Of a DNA stretch of 7,322 nt, positions 1 to 6,798 are shown one piece after another. A program made the position numbers and the translations under genes. Source of the stretch: Lysobacterales bacterium (lineage in GTDB: Bacteria; Pseudomonadota; Gammaproteobacteria; Xanthomonadales; SZUA-36); the NCBI GenBank assembly GCA_029287515.1, contig JARFQZ010000084.1, positions 1 through 7,322 of the forward strand, in the 5' to 3' direction. The notes beneath the pieces are model-generated. The model was not told the origin of the DNA, made no database searches, and worked only from the letters and a program-made list of their open reading frames with translations. How positions within the stretch are numbered: position 1 is the first letter of the stretch; each line of letters begins with the position of its first letter.

Positions 1-2876
1 GCCTGCTTGAAATATACCCTCCGCTCACCCGTACCCAGATCGTCTACCTTGTATTCCACATCAATAGCGAACAGGGCGTTCTTATCCTGGGGGTCATCGA
101 GTTGTTTGAAATGGTCATGCAGGGTCCGTATCACGTTCACCATCGTGTTGAGCTCGCTGTCCAGGAACACGGGTTCCCTGATCCCGAGGTCCCTGTCGAC
201 CTTCGTTTCGGATGACCGTTTTATATAGACAAGCTCGGTGTACTCTGTGCTGAGGTCATACCGGGTCGCAGGATCGAAAAACACGATCATTTCTTCCGCC
301 ACGACCCCAGGTGAAGGGTTGGTCACACTGTATTCGCCCCTTTGGTTATTGAAGTAGACCCCTGTAGACAACCCTGATTGGCTTTTCACGACGGTGATAT
401 TTCTGGAGATGGCCACGCCGTTGCCTTCTTCGCTTGGAAACCCCGGGTTCAATTGAATTGCGGCGTAAACCGTTTCGTGATTGATGCCGTAAAACTCGCG
501 CTCGTCGAATGCTCTGCGGTTCCAGACGGAAGCCCATACGGTTCTGACCGCATCCTCGATGCTGCTGCGCTTCTTGTCGGGATCGAACGAGGTTGAAGTG
601 TACAGCCCCGCACCACTGAAATTGGCCAGGTCTTCAGAATTGGTCGAGCTTCTAAAGCGTATGCTCTCGGTTGGATAGCGGGCATCGATTTTGGCATTTA
701 CATCCGCGACCAGTTCAGGGTCGACAGGCGTTAGCAGGAGTTTGTCCCGAAGCGCTGCGAGCAGTTTTTCTGTTTCGACCGGGTCGTTCTTTTCACGAAT
801 CTTTTCGATCGTTTCCTTGATCAATAAGTCGATCCCTGTTTCCCTGATGTGCTCAGAATAGTAAGCAAAAGGGATGGCGAAACCCGGCCGGACGATTGGA
901 TAGTCAGCCTTGTCTTTCAGGAGGTTATAAATTTCAGCATAGTTCGCAGCCTTGGCGCCCACCAGGTTGGCGTCTTTCGCGCCGATCTCGCTGTGGTCCA
1001 GCACTTTTTTCACATCCAGTCGAACCGGGGGGAGATCACCGATTGCAGGTGGCCGGGATGACTGCCAGTGGATTTCGGCCTCGGCCCTGTCGACCACTTC
1101 GATGCTGACTTCATCGCCTTTCAAGCTCATCTTGACCAGCGCGTTGCCGTGAACCAGCTCCGCATATTCCGAAGACATGATATTGGGAAACACCAGGTTC
1201 GGCGTATTTCGTTGCTTGGATTTGAGGTTTATGTGGTCGAGGTCGGTCTGCCCCTGTTCGGAAATTACCCCCGCCACCACGGTCAGGTCAAGCGGCAGTG
1301 ACTGAAACACCGGGATACTCTCCGGGTTGAGCGAGGAATAGGCGTCCGTGGTTCTCAGCATGTCGTCTTTCGTGATGTAAACCAGGTAGCCGTAAGCAAC
1401 GCCATCCCACATCACGCGCTTTTTGGCGGCGCCATCAGCGGCCAGCTTGATGTCGTTGGTCAGCCTGGCGAGGTCAATCAGCAAAGATGCTTTCAGCGTG
1501 TCGTCAATCACCCCGCCCGCGACGGGGTCTATACTTTTCCAGGCTACCAGTGCGTCGCCATACATGTTCTCGATGTTTTCAGTCGCATAAAACACGGCAA
1601 CTGACACGAAATTGGCTATTTCCAGCAAGCGATCAGGATCCCGGCCTTCGACAGAAGCATTGAAATCGCTGATATCGGTAAGCAGCTTTTTACGTTGTTT
1701 TTTCGTAATCAACCCGGAAGAAAATGCCGAGTTGATGGCAATGAACATGCGCGATTGAATCTCGGCGTTCGAAGAATTTTCGTCAATCCCGCTATTGAGT
1801 ACATCAATCTGCAAATACCGGTTGAGCTGTATGATGAAACGGATCGTTTCCAGCGGGAAGGAATCCGCTTTGAGCATGTGTTTCATGAGTTCAGCGCCAA
1901 TTTCCGAAAGCGCTTCGAGTTCGCGGATGCCGTTGTGCGAGTTTTTCAGCGCTGCGATCGTTGCCAGTTGCTGTTCATCCAGTCCGGGTTCAAGCTTGCT
2001 CGCTGTTTTCTTCAGGAAATCGGCATTGACTGAAAAATAGCTGTTAAGCGATTTCAGCAGCTGTTCCATATCGTTCTTGTTCGAATCAGAACCTTCATAT
2101 TTTTCGTAAAAGGCCTCGAGGATCGTGACGGTCTCCCGCGAAAGAGAGTTGTGGATTCCATTGCGGATGAGGGAAAATTCGTTTCTGTATTCCGGCTCGA
2201 TACTCTGCGAAATAGCATCGACCTCGTTCCTCAGCGTGTTAAGCGACACGCCAGAGGTGGAGTTAAGGTCATACCGGCTCAGAACCTGGTATAGAGCCAG
2301 ATACTCATTGCGTTTGCGCGTGTGTTTCGCTGCGTACTCAGCGAGATGGTTCAGATATAAAACTTCATACTCGGAACTCGCGGTGCCCCGAGCATAAAAG
2401 GTTTTAGCCATCTTGGTATCGGGATACTTGAGATTGTAAAAGCGTTCCAGGATGGTGTGCCTGAACACATTCAGCACGTCCTCCATGGCCTGGTCGCTGG
2501 CCATGAATTTTTCGTGGTCGATATCAAAAGCGGTGCTGCTGGCGTCGCCAACCACGTTTTTCGCGTACAAATAGTGATAGTTGGTGGCAAACACATTGGC
2601 AATATAGAAATCGCGGTCTGCCAGTTTTTGGGCGCCTTCGTCGCGAAAGGCTGAAAAAAACAGGGTTTCGCCTTTTTCGCCGGGAAATCCACCCCCGGTC
2701 CTGCAAAACCTGCCCTCGGTGGTTTGCTTGGCGTAGCAGCCGTAAGGGCCTTTCCACTGCTCATTGACCGATGCGGCAAAGAGCGTTTGAATTGCCTCTA
2801 GATCCTCTTGATCCTGCGCGGGTACAACGCTGCTTATCATCAGCAAAAGCAGCATAATCAGGCTAATTGTTCTCAT
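1..2876 (-). CDS. Exported PEP/pyruvate-binding (PPDK N-terminal, ATP-grasp) protein with glucan-water-dikinase-like domain order; 3' end beyond the left edge
   Basis: Reading the minus strand from the ATG at 2876-2874 gives 958 codons with no stop to the left edge, so the C-terminus is missing. Residues 1-20 (MRTISLIMLLLLMISSVVPA) form a Sec signal peptide with likely cleavage VPA/QD and no lipobox. Residues about 22-520 are mostly helical-looking and unrecognised. Residues about 525-600 resemble the phosphohistidine swivelling domain (VVAGVISEQGQ, then DLDHINLKSKQRNTPN), with His548 in the position of the phosphorylated histidine. From about 630 comes a PPDK/PEP-synthase ATP-grasp domain: VGAKAANYAEI (Lys642), RPGFAIP (663-669), RFRSSTNSEDL (Arg742), FSGAG (753-757), FAIDVEY (Glu941) and FKQ (Gln958, expected to continue as an ARP motif). 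Family knowledge: such domains transfer the ATP beta-phosphate through histidine. The substrate is unknown and a periplasmic location is inferred. A weak GGA lies 9 bases before the ATG. Sampled GC is lower than in the receptor gene. Confidence 0.85.
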   Translation of the reverse strand, partial: MRTISLIMLLLLMISSVVPAQDQEDLEAIQTLFAASVNEQWKGPYGCYAKQTTEGRFCRTGGGFPGEKGETLFFSAFRDEGAQKLADRDFYIANVFATNYHYLYAKNVVGDASSTAFDIDHEKFMASDQAMEDVLNVFRHTILERFYNLKYPDTKMAKTFYARGTASSEYEVLYLNHLAEYAAKHTRKRNEYLALYQVLSRYDLNSTSGVSLNTLRNEVDAISQSIEPEYRNEFSLIRNGIHNSLSRETVTILEAFYEKYEGSDSNKNDMEQLLKSLNSYFSVNADFLKKTASKLEPGLDEQQLATIAALKNSHNGIRELEALSEIGAELMKHMLKADSFPLETIRFIIQLNRYLQIDVLNSGIDENSSNAEIQSRMFIAINSAFSSGLITKKQRKKLLTDISDFNASVEGRDPDRLLEIANFVSVAVFYATENIENMYGDALVAWKSIDPVAGGVIDDTLKASLLIDLARLTNDIKLAADGAAKKRVMWDGVAYGYLVYITKDDMLRTTDAYSSLNPESIPVFQSLPLDLTVVAGVISEQGQTDLDHINLKSKQRNTPNLVFPNIMSSEYAELVHGNALVKMSLKGDEVSIEVVDRAEAEIHWQSSRPPAIGDLPPVRLDVKKVLDHSEIGAKDANLVGAKAANYAEIYNLLKDKADYPIVRPGFAIPFAYYSEHIRETGIDLLIKETIEKIREKNDPVETEKLLAALRDKLLLTPVDPELVADVNAKIDARYPTESIRFRSSTNSEDLANFSGAGLYTSTSFDPDKKRSSIEDAVRTVWASVWNRRAFDEREFYGINHETVYAAIQLNPGFPSEEGNGVAISRNITVVKSQSGLSTGVYFNNQRGEYSVTNPSPGVVAEEMIVFFDPATRYDLSTEYTELVYIKRSSETKVDRDLGIREPVFLDSELNTMVNVIRTLHDHFKQLDDPQDKNALFAIDVEYKVDDLGTGERRVYFKQ

Positions 2877-2897
2877 GCGGTCTATTCCAGACAATGG

Positions 2898-2910
2898 GCT
2901 ATTCAATAGC
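2898..2910. promoter_or_regulatory. Short inverted repeat upstream of the dikinase-like gene (possible operator)
   Basis: GCTATT-C-AATAGC is a perfect 6+6 inverted repeat with a one-base centre, 22 bases before the start codon of the minus-strand gene. It lies in an AT-rich patch where a promoter would be expected. The symmetry would suit a dimeric regulator. AT-rich 6-bp arms also arise by chance, so the role is only inferred. Confidence 0.25.
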
Positions 2911-3000
2911 TATATTGCCAGAATTCCCAAAGGGTGTATTCCGGCCACATGGTTATACCCTATTCCGCTCAGAGACCGAAATTCACGCATATAAAAGCCG

Positions 3001-3066
3001 ATGCAATTCGGTAGCAGAGTAGTGAGTGGTCATCCGTCCAGATCGATGCCTCAACAGGTCCTGTAG
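3001..3066 (+). other. Possible 21-codon leader ORF overlapping the leader terminator
   Basis: An ATG at 3001 opens a 21-residue frame (MQFGSRVVSGHPSRSMPQQV plus one Leu) that ends at TAG 3064-3066. The frame covers the left arm and loop of the intrinsic terminator at 3048-3083 and stops at the first base of the right arm. This is the geometry expected if translation influenced formation of the hairpin. Against it, there is no Shine-Dalgarno sequence before the ATG and no run of one amino acid of the kind seen in classical attenuator peptides. It may be a chance frame. Confidence 0.15.
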
Positions 3067-3083
3067 ACCCTCGAGGCTTTTTT
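3048..3083 (+). terminator. Intrinsic terminator in the leader of the TonB-dependent receptor gene
   Basis: The outer stem pairs GCCTC (3048-3052) with GAGGC (3073-3077). The inner stem pairs GGTC (3057-3060) with GACC (3066-3069) around the loop CTGTA. Six T follow directly (3078-3083). The reverse strand has no T-run in the right place, so the signal acts on plus-strand transcripts. It ends 71 bases before the receptor ATG and no plus-strand gene precedes it. It could therefore be an attenuator of the receptor gene, the 3' end of a small RNA, or insulation against read-through. The internal AACA and CTC bulge makes it weaker than the terminator at 6064-6111. Confidence 0.6.
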
Positions 3084-3108
3084 CCTGTGAATCGAAAGAG
3101 ATTTGTCC

Positions 3109-3114
3109 TATATT
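3109..3114 (+). promoter_or_regulatory. Candidate -10 element of the receptor gene
   Basis: TATATT lies 40 bases before the receptor ATG and downstream of the leader terminator. It matches the sigma-70 -10 consensus at 5 of 6 positions. No convincing -35 hexamer sits 16-18 bases upstream (TGTGAA is poor), so it would need an activator or may be a chance match. If real, transcription from here would bypass the leader terminator. Confidence 0.25.
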
Positions 3115-3141
3115 CTATTTCATAAGGGGAAAACCCGAAAA

Positions 3142-3146
3142 AGGAG
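3142..3146 (+). promoter_or_regulatory. Ribosome-binding site deciding the receptor start
   Basis: AGGAG ends 8 bases before the ATG at 3155. The frame is open further upstream to an ATG at 3026, but that ATG would put a charged 43-residue extension before the signal peptide and would lie within the terminator region. This ribosome-binding site therefore selects 3155 as the start. Confidence 0.85.
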
Positions 3147-3154
3147 AAAGGCAC

Positions 3155-6040
3155 ATGAGTATTCGAAGAGATATGTTCCTGATAGCTTTTTTTACAGCGG
3201 TTTCTCTTGTAAGTCTTCCCGCCTGGGCCCAGACCGGGCAGGACGCTACTGACGAAGAAGCGGGAGCCCTGGAAGAAGTGGTCGTCACGGGTTCGCGCAT
3301 CCGGCAAAATCCGCTGGAAGTGCGAACCCCGGTCCAGTTCTATGACGAGCGGGACATGGACATGACCAGTTCGCTGTCATCGGCAGACTTCCTGCAACGC
3401 CTGCCCATTACGGGGTCGTCCATCAACCGTCTGAACAACTCGTCCGGCAACCTGGGCTTTCCGCCTGACGGCGCGGGCATCGGGGCGGGCGCAGCCGAAA
3501 TAGATCTGCGCAATCTGGGTTCGAAGCGAACCCTGGTGCTGGTCGACGGCCACCGCTGGATCCGCGGATCATCCGCATCGGGCGTATCGGGTGCGGTGGA
3601 CATCCACACGATTCCCAACAATGCGGTCAAGTCTATTGAAATCTCGATGGACGGCGCATCCTCGGTTTACGGTTCCGACGCAATCGCCGGCGTGGTGAAC
3701 ATCATCACCGTCGACGACTACGATGGCCTGAAGGCAACAGCGTATTACGGCGGCTTCGACGAGGGTGATGGCGAACAGGCCGAAGCCGATGTCCGCTGGG
3801 GTGCGGAGGGCGAAAGGTCACGAGCTCTGATCAACGTGAGTTGGACCAAGCAGAAAGAGGTCTTCGCGGGCGACCGGGCCATTTCAGAGTACGCGATCGC
3901 CGGATTCCCCTGGGGTCTGAGTTCCGGCACGCCTGAAGGCCGGGTGATTTTCACGGACCCACGCATCGATGAAACCCTCAGTATTACGTCCTACACGATT
4001 AACCCAAACTATGACCCCAATTGCTGGACCGGCGGCGGTGGTGCGGGTTGCGATGATTTTAAACCCTTCGAACTGGCAGATCGCTTCAACTGGCAGCCCT
4101 ACAACTACCTGTTGACGCCAAATCGCCGGATCAGCATTTTCGCGAAAGCCGAATACGACATAACCGAGAATACGCGGTTTCGGCTGACTGCCAGCTACAA
4201 CAACCGTGAATCCACCAGCCAGGCCGCGCCAGAACCCCTGTTTTTTGGACCCGATGGCGGTGGTGGACCCTGGCTGGAAAATATCTTCTGGCCGGCAGAC
4301 CATCCCTACAACCCCTTCGGAGTAGACCTTGGTCCGGATAACATCATTTTCACTGGTCGCAGACCGATTGAAGCAGGCCCCCGGATTTTCGACCAAAAGG
4401 TGAACACCTACCTGATTGCCGGAACCGTAGATGGAAGCTTCATGGCGGGAGACCGGGAAATTTACTGGGACCTGACGGGCATCTACTCGGAAAACAACGC
4501 AGACCAGGTCAAGCAAGGCGCCTTCAACGCACGTAACATAGCCACAGCGCTGGGTCCGACCGAAATCTGTGACCTGACTCCAGGTTGCACACCGCTGAAC
4601 TGGATCGGGCCGGGCGCAATGACCCAGGCAATGCTGGATTACGTGACCTTTACGCAAAAGGACCAGTCGAGCCAGGAACTCAAGGACGTTACACTGAATT
4701 TCACGGGTGATTTCGACGGCTTCGAGGCCGGGCCCATCGGCTGGGCGGTCGGTTACGAGTACCGCGAGGAAAATGGCGAGTTCATTCCCGATTCCGTCGT
4801 ATCCCGTAACGAGACTGCGGGTGTGCCCGCCAATCCGACCGCGGGCGGATTCGACGTGAACGAGTTCTACGGTGAAATCATCGTACCGATCTGGGCCGGT
4901 GAGGACTTCAGGCGCTTCGATATCAACGCCGCCGCCCGCTATTCGAACTACGACTTGTTCGACAGCGACACGGTGTTCAGCGCGGGCGCCAACTGGGCCC
5001 CGACCAACAACCTGACGCTCAGGGTCAACTACGCACAGGGGTTCCGCGCGCCGAATATCGGTGAGTTGTTCAACACGGGTTCACGCTTCGACGCCAGCGT
5101 CAGCGACCCCTGTTCCAATGCCTCACCGGCGCTGGTGGACAATTGCGCGGCACTGGGCGTACCACCCGGCTTTGAAACGCCAAATCCGCAGACCAGCGTA
5201 ACCACCGGTGGCAATCCGGACCTGGTTCCGGAGACCTCCGATACCTGGACGGCGGGTTTCACCTGGAACGTGCCCTTCACCGAGGGCTGGCAGAGCATCG
5301 ACGGCATGTTGCTGGAAATTAATTACTACAACATCGATATCGATGACGCCATCCAGCCGCCGGATGCGCAGGATGTGCTGGACGCCTGCGTCCTTACGCT
5401 GGACCCGTTTTACTGCGACAACGTGACCCGCACGGAAAACGGAACGATCACGCGTATCGACGGCGTCCTGCAGAACATCGGCGGCATCGAGACTTCCGGT
5501 ATCGACTGGAAATTCGAGTTCACGACGGCGGAGAGCAACTACGGCCAGTTCAGGCTGCAGTGGCTGAACACCTACCTGCTTGAATACACCGAGACGGTGC
5601 AGAGCGCGGAGGGTTTCATCGACATCGACCGCGAGGGCACCGAACTGGGTTCTCCGGAACGCGGTTTCCCCGAGTGGAAATCCACGCTGAACCTGGATTG
5701 GTTCTACAATACCTGGTCCGCCCGCCTGGCCTTCCGCTACATCGACAGCATGGAAGAGCAGTGCGTGGGCCTGGTGGCCGATTTCGGACTACAGGATGAT
5801 TTCTGCAGTAACGGGGCGTTGGGCAATAAGATCGACAGCTCCCTGTGGACCGATTTCCAGATCACCTGGAGCCCGGAAACGAAGAGCCAGGGTCAGTGGG
5901 CCTTCACCTTCGGTATCGACAACCTGTTCGATGAAGACGTTCCGATCTGCTTCTCCTGCGATCTGAACAGTTTCGACGGCACCCTGTATCCGATTCCGGG
6001 ACGGTATTACTACGGCAAGATCAACTTCTACCTCAACTAG
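3155..6040 (+). CDS. TonB-dependent outer-membrane receptor, 961 aa
   Basis: This is an outer-membrane beta-barrel receptor for energy-driven uptake of a ligand through TonB-ExbB-ExbD. Residues 1-25 are a Sec signal peptide (hydrophobic FLIAFFTAVSLVSL, cleavage AWA/Q). The TonB box is LEEVVVTGSRI (39-49). The plug domain (about 50-185) shows the family motifs IDLRNLGSKRTLVLVDG (116-132), SIEISMDGASSVYGSDA (160-176) and IAGVVNIIT (177-185). The remainder is barrel, with the typical segments YAQGFRAPNIGELF and NPDLVPETSDTWTAG, and it ends in KINFYLN. Length and layout fit the large TonB receptors of Gammaproteobacteria. The twelve cysteines form six close pairs (290/299, 472/478, 653/664, 745/754, 870/884, 932/935), probably loop disulfides. 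The ligand cannot be read from the sequence, and no carbohydrate or iron gene lies beside it. A leader terminator lies upstream and a strong terminator follows the stop. It is divergent from the dikinase-like gene. Confidence 0.95.
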   Translation: MSIRRDMFLIAFFTAVSLVSLPAWAQTGQDATDEEAGALEEVVVTGSRIRQNPLEVRTPVQFYDERDMDMTSSLSSADFLQRLPITGSSINRLNNSSGNLGFPPDGAGIGAGAAEIDLRNLGSKRTLVLVDGHRWIRGSSASGVSGAVDIHTIPNNAVKSIEISMDGASSVYGSDAIAGVVNIITVDDYDGLKATAYYGGFDEGDGEQAEADVRWGAEGERSRALINVSWTKQKEVFAGDRAISEYAIAGFPWGLSSGTPEGRVIFTDPRIDETLSITSYTINPNYDPNCWTGGGGAGCDDFKPFELADRFNWQPYNYLLTPNRRISIFAKAEYDITENTRFRLTASYNNRESTSQAAPEPLFFGPDGGGGPWLENIFWPADHPYNPFGVDLGPDNIIFTGRRPIEAGPRIFDQKVNTYLIAGTVDGSFMAGDREIYWDLTGIYSENNADQVKQGAFNARNIATALGPTEICDLTPGCTPLNWIGPGAMTQAMLDYVTFTQKDQSSQELKDVTLNFTGDFDGFEAGPIGWAVGYEYREENGEFIPDSVVSRNETAGVPANPTAGGFDVNEFYGEIIVPIWAGEDFRRFDINAAARYSNYDLFDSDTVFSAGANWAPTNNLTLRVNYAQGFRAPNIGELFNTGSRFDASVSDPCSNASPALVDNCAALGVPPGFETPNPQTSVTTGGNPDLVPETSDTWTAGFTWNVPFTEGWQSIDGMLLEINYYNIDIDDAIQPPDAQDVLDACVLTLDPFYCDNVTRTENGTITRIDGVLQNIGGIETSGIDWKFEFTTAESNYGQFRLQWLNTYLLEYTETVQSAEGFIDIDREGTELGSPERGFPEWKSTLNLDWFYNTWSARLAFRYIDSMEEQCVGLVADFGLQDDFCSNGALGNKIDSSLWTDFQITWSPETKSQGQWAFTFGIDNLFDEDVPICFSCDLNSFDGTLYPIPGRYYYGKINFYLN

Positions 6041-6063
6041 GGAGCTGACAAAAAGGGCTAATC

Positions 6064-6111
6064 GGGGCCGGATACTTTTTCTCATCGTGGAAATAGTATC
6101 CGGCCCCTTTT
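6064..6111 (+). terminator. Strong intrinsic terminator of the receptor gene
   Basis: GGGGCCGGATAC (6064-6075) pairs perfectly with GTATCCGGCCCC (6096-6107), giving 12 base pairs. Beyond that pairing continues across one mismatch (TTTTC with GAAA and flanking A), leaving an 8-base apical loop. TTTT follows directly. The hairpin begins 23 bases after the receptor stop codon, so the receptor is expected to be transcribed as a single-gene unit. Confidence 0.93.
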
Positions 6112-6163
6112 CACGTTCGCCTTCTCTCATCTCCAGGTCGGTTCGTCGACTCCGGCGCACGAA

Positions 6164-6184
6164 AACGTTTGAACTTGTAACGTT
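6164..6184. repeat. Two AACGTT palindromes upstream of the small exported protein gene
   Basis: AACGTT occurs at 6164-6169 and again at 6179-6184, with start points 15 bases apart, about 100 bases before the next gene. The hexamer is its own reverse complement. It lies where a promoter could be (TTGAAC at 6169-6174), but no good -10 element follows at the right distance. A regulatory role is speculative. Confidence 0.15.
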
Positions 6185-6268
6185 CCCTGCCTCAATGACG
6201 TCTAACAGTCTGAATTATCAAATGCACTCGGAGAATTGATCTTCGGGGCAATGGATGCGGAGCCCGGT

Positions 6269-6272
6269 AGGA
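6269..6272 (+). promoter_or_regulatory. Ribosome-binding site deciding the start of the small exported protein
   Basis: AGGA is 8 bases before the ATG at 6281. For the in-frame ATG at 6272 the same motif would overlap the start codon, and the ATG at 6251 has only a loose GGGG run ahead of it. The choice of 6281 also places the signal peptide normally at the N-terminus. Confidence 0.6.
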
Positions 6273-6280
6273 TGAAACAA

Positions 6281-6730
6281 ATGAGTAGATTTGGTACAGG
6301 TTCGGAAGTGCGGTTTTTGATGGTGATGTTTTGCTTTGTCCTTCCTGCGGTATTGTGCGCCAACGTCAGTGCCAACACGAGTTCTCCCTTCAAAATCGAC
6401 AGGAAAAGCGAATTCCACTGTTCAGAAGTCGACGAGCCGGTCATAGGCAATCCGGTAAGCCATGAAATCACTGTGGCGCCAACAAGGGTTGAACGCTGTG
6501 AATACAAGCAGGTTGGCTCCCGGTTGAACGAATGCAGCAAGCTTAAAATAGAGAATGCAACAGCTGATCAGAATGGACTCGTCACGCTTGATACTAATAA
6601 AGGGCCCGTCCGCTTTAGTGCGCAGGAACTTCAGAGCAAAGACGGTGGGAAACCCTGGAGAGTCCTCGTATGGACGTGGCCCGATACGGACAAGCAGTAT
6701 TTGTGTACCGCATACAACTCCAGGCGTTAA
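6281..6730 (+). CDS. Small exported protein of unknown function with four mature-region cysteines, 149 aa
   Basis: I do not recognise a family. From the ATG at 6281 the protein begins with a signal peptide: a short charged start, then the hydrophobic stretch FLMVMFCFVLPAVL, with probable cleavage near NVSA/NTS. LCAN is not a lipobox because Leu precedes the cysteine. The mature part, about 118 residues, is hydrophilic and looks beta-rich. It carries Cys47, Cys73, Cys85 and Cys142, an even number that would suit two disulfides in the periplasm. A Trp-rich segment (PWRVLVWTWPDTD) lies near the C-terminus. Alternative in-frame starts exist at 6272, 6251 and a TTG at 6236, but they have poorer ribosome-binding sites. 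The gene follows the strong receptor terminator, so it needs its own promoter, which I could not identify. The EF-hand gene starts 68 bases downstream on the same strand. Confidence 0.8.
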   Translation: MSRFGTGSEVRFLMVMFCFVLPAVLCANVSANTSSPFKIDRKSEFHCSEVDEPVIGNPVSHEITVAPTRVERCEYKQVGSRLNECSKLKIENATADQNGLVTLDTNKGPVRFSAQELQSKDGGKPWRVLVWTWPDTDKQYLCTAYNSRR

Positions 6731-6798
6731 AACGTGATGAAGTGAGTAATCCAATCGCAGGCTACAAATCCCAATGAAGGCTGCGGTACACTTGGACC

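Noticed and set aside
1695..2033. 112-codon plus-strand frame, with several shorter ones across 1-2876
   Set aside because: They are antisense to the continuous 958-codon minus-strand frame, which has a signal peptide and conserved ATP-grasp motifs. Their own translations look like shadow sequence.
3026..3154. Upstream in-frame extension of the receptor from the ATG at 3026
   Set aside because: It would add 43 charged residues before a normal signal peptide and pass through the terminator hairpin. A good AGGAG is correctly placed for the ATG at 3155.
2969..3307. 112-codon minus-strand frame crossing the intergenic region and the receptor start
   Set aside because: It overlaps the receptor signal peptide and TonB box in antisense, runs through the leader terminator, and has no recognisable protein features.
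3884..4657. 257-codon open frame on the minus strand inside the receptor gene
   Set aside because: It lies wholly antisense to a clearly coding frame with receptor motifs throughout, has no ribosome-binding site of note and its translation shows no recognisable domain.
6133..6160. Sequence around GGTTCG resembling a tRNA T-arm
   Set aside because: The bases flanking the loop do not form the required five-pair T-stem, and no acceptor, D or anticodon arm is present around it.
6756..6785. Hairpin CGCAG/CTGCG between the small exported protein and EF-hand genes
   Set aside because: It has only five contiguous base pairs with a mismatch after them, a loop over 10 bases and no T-run, so it is not a convincing terminator or riboswitch.
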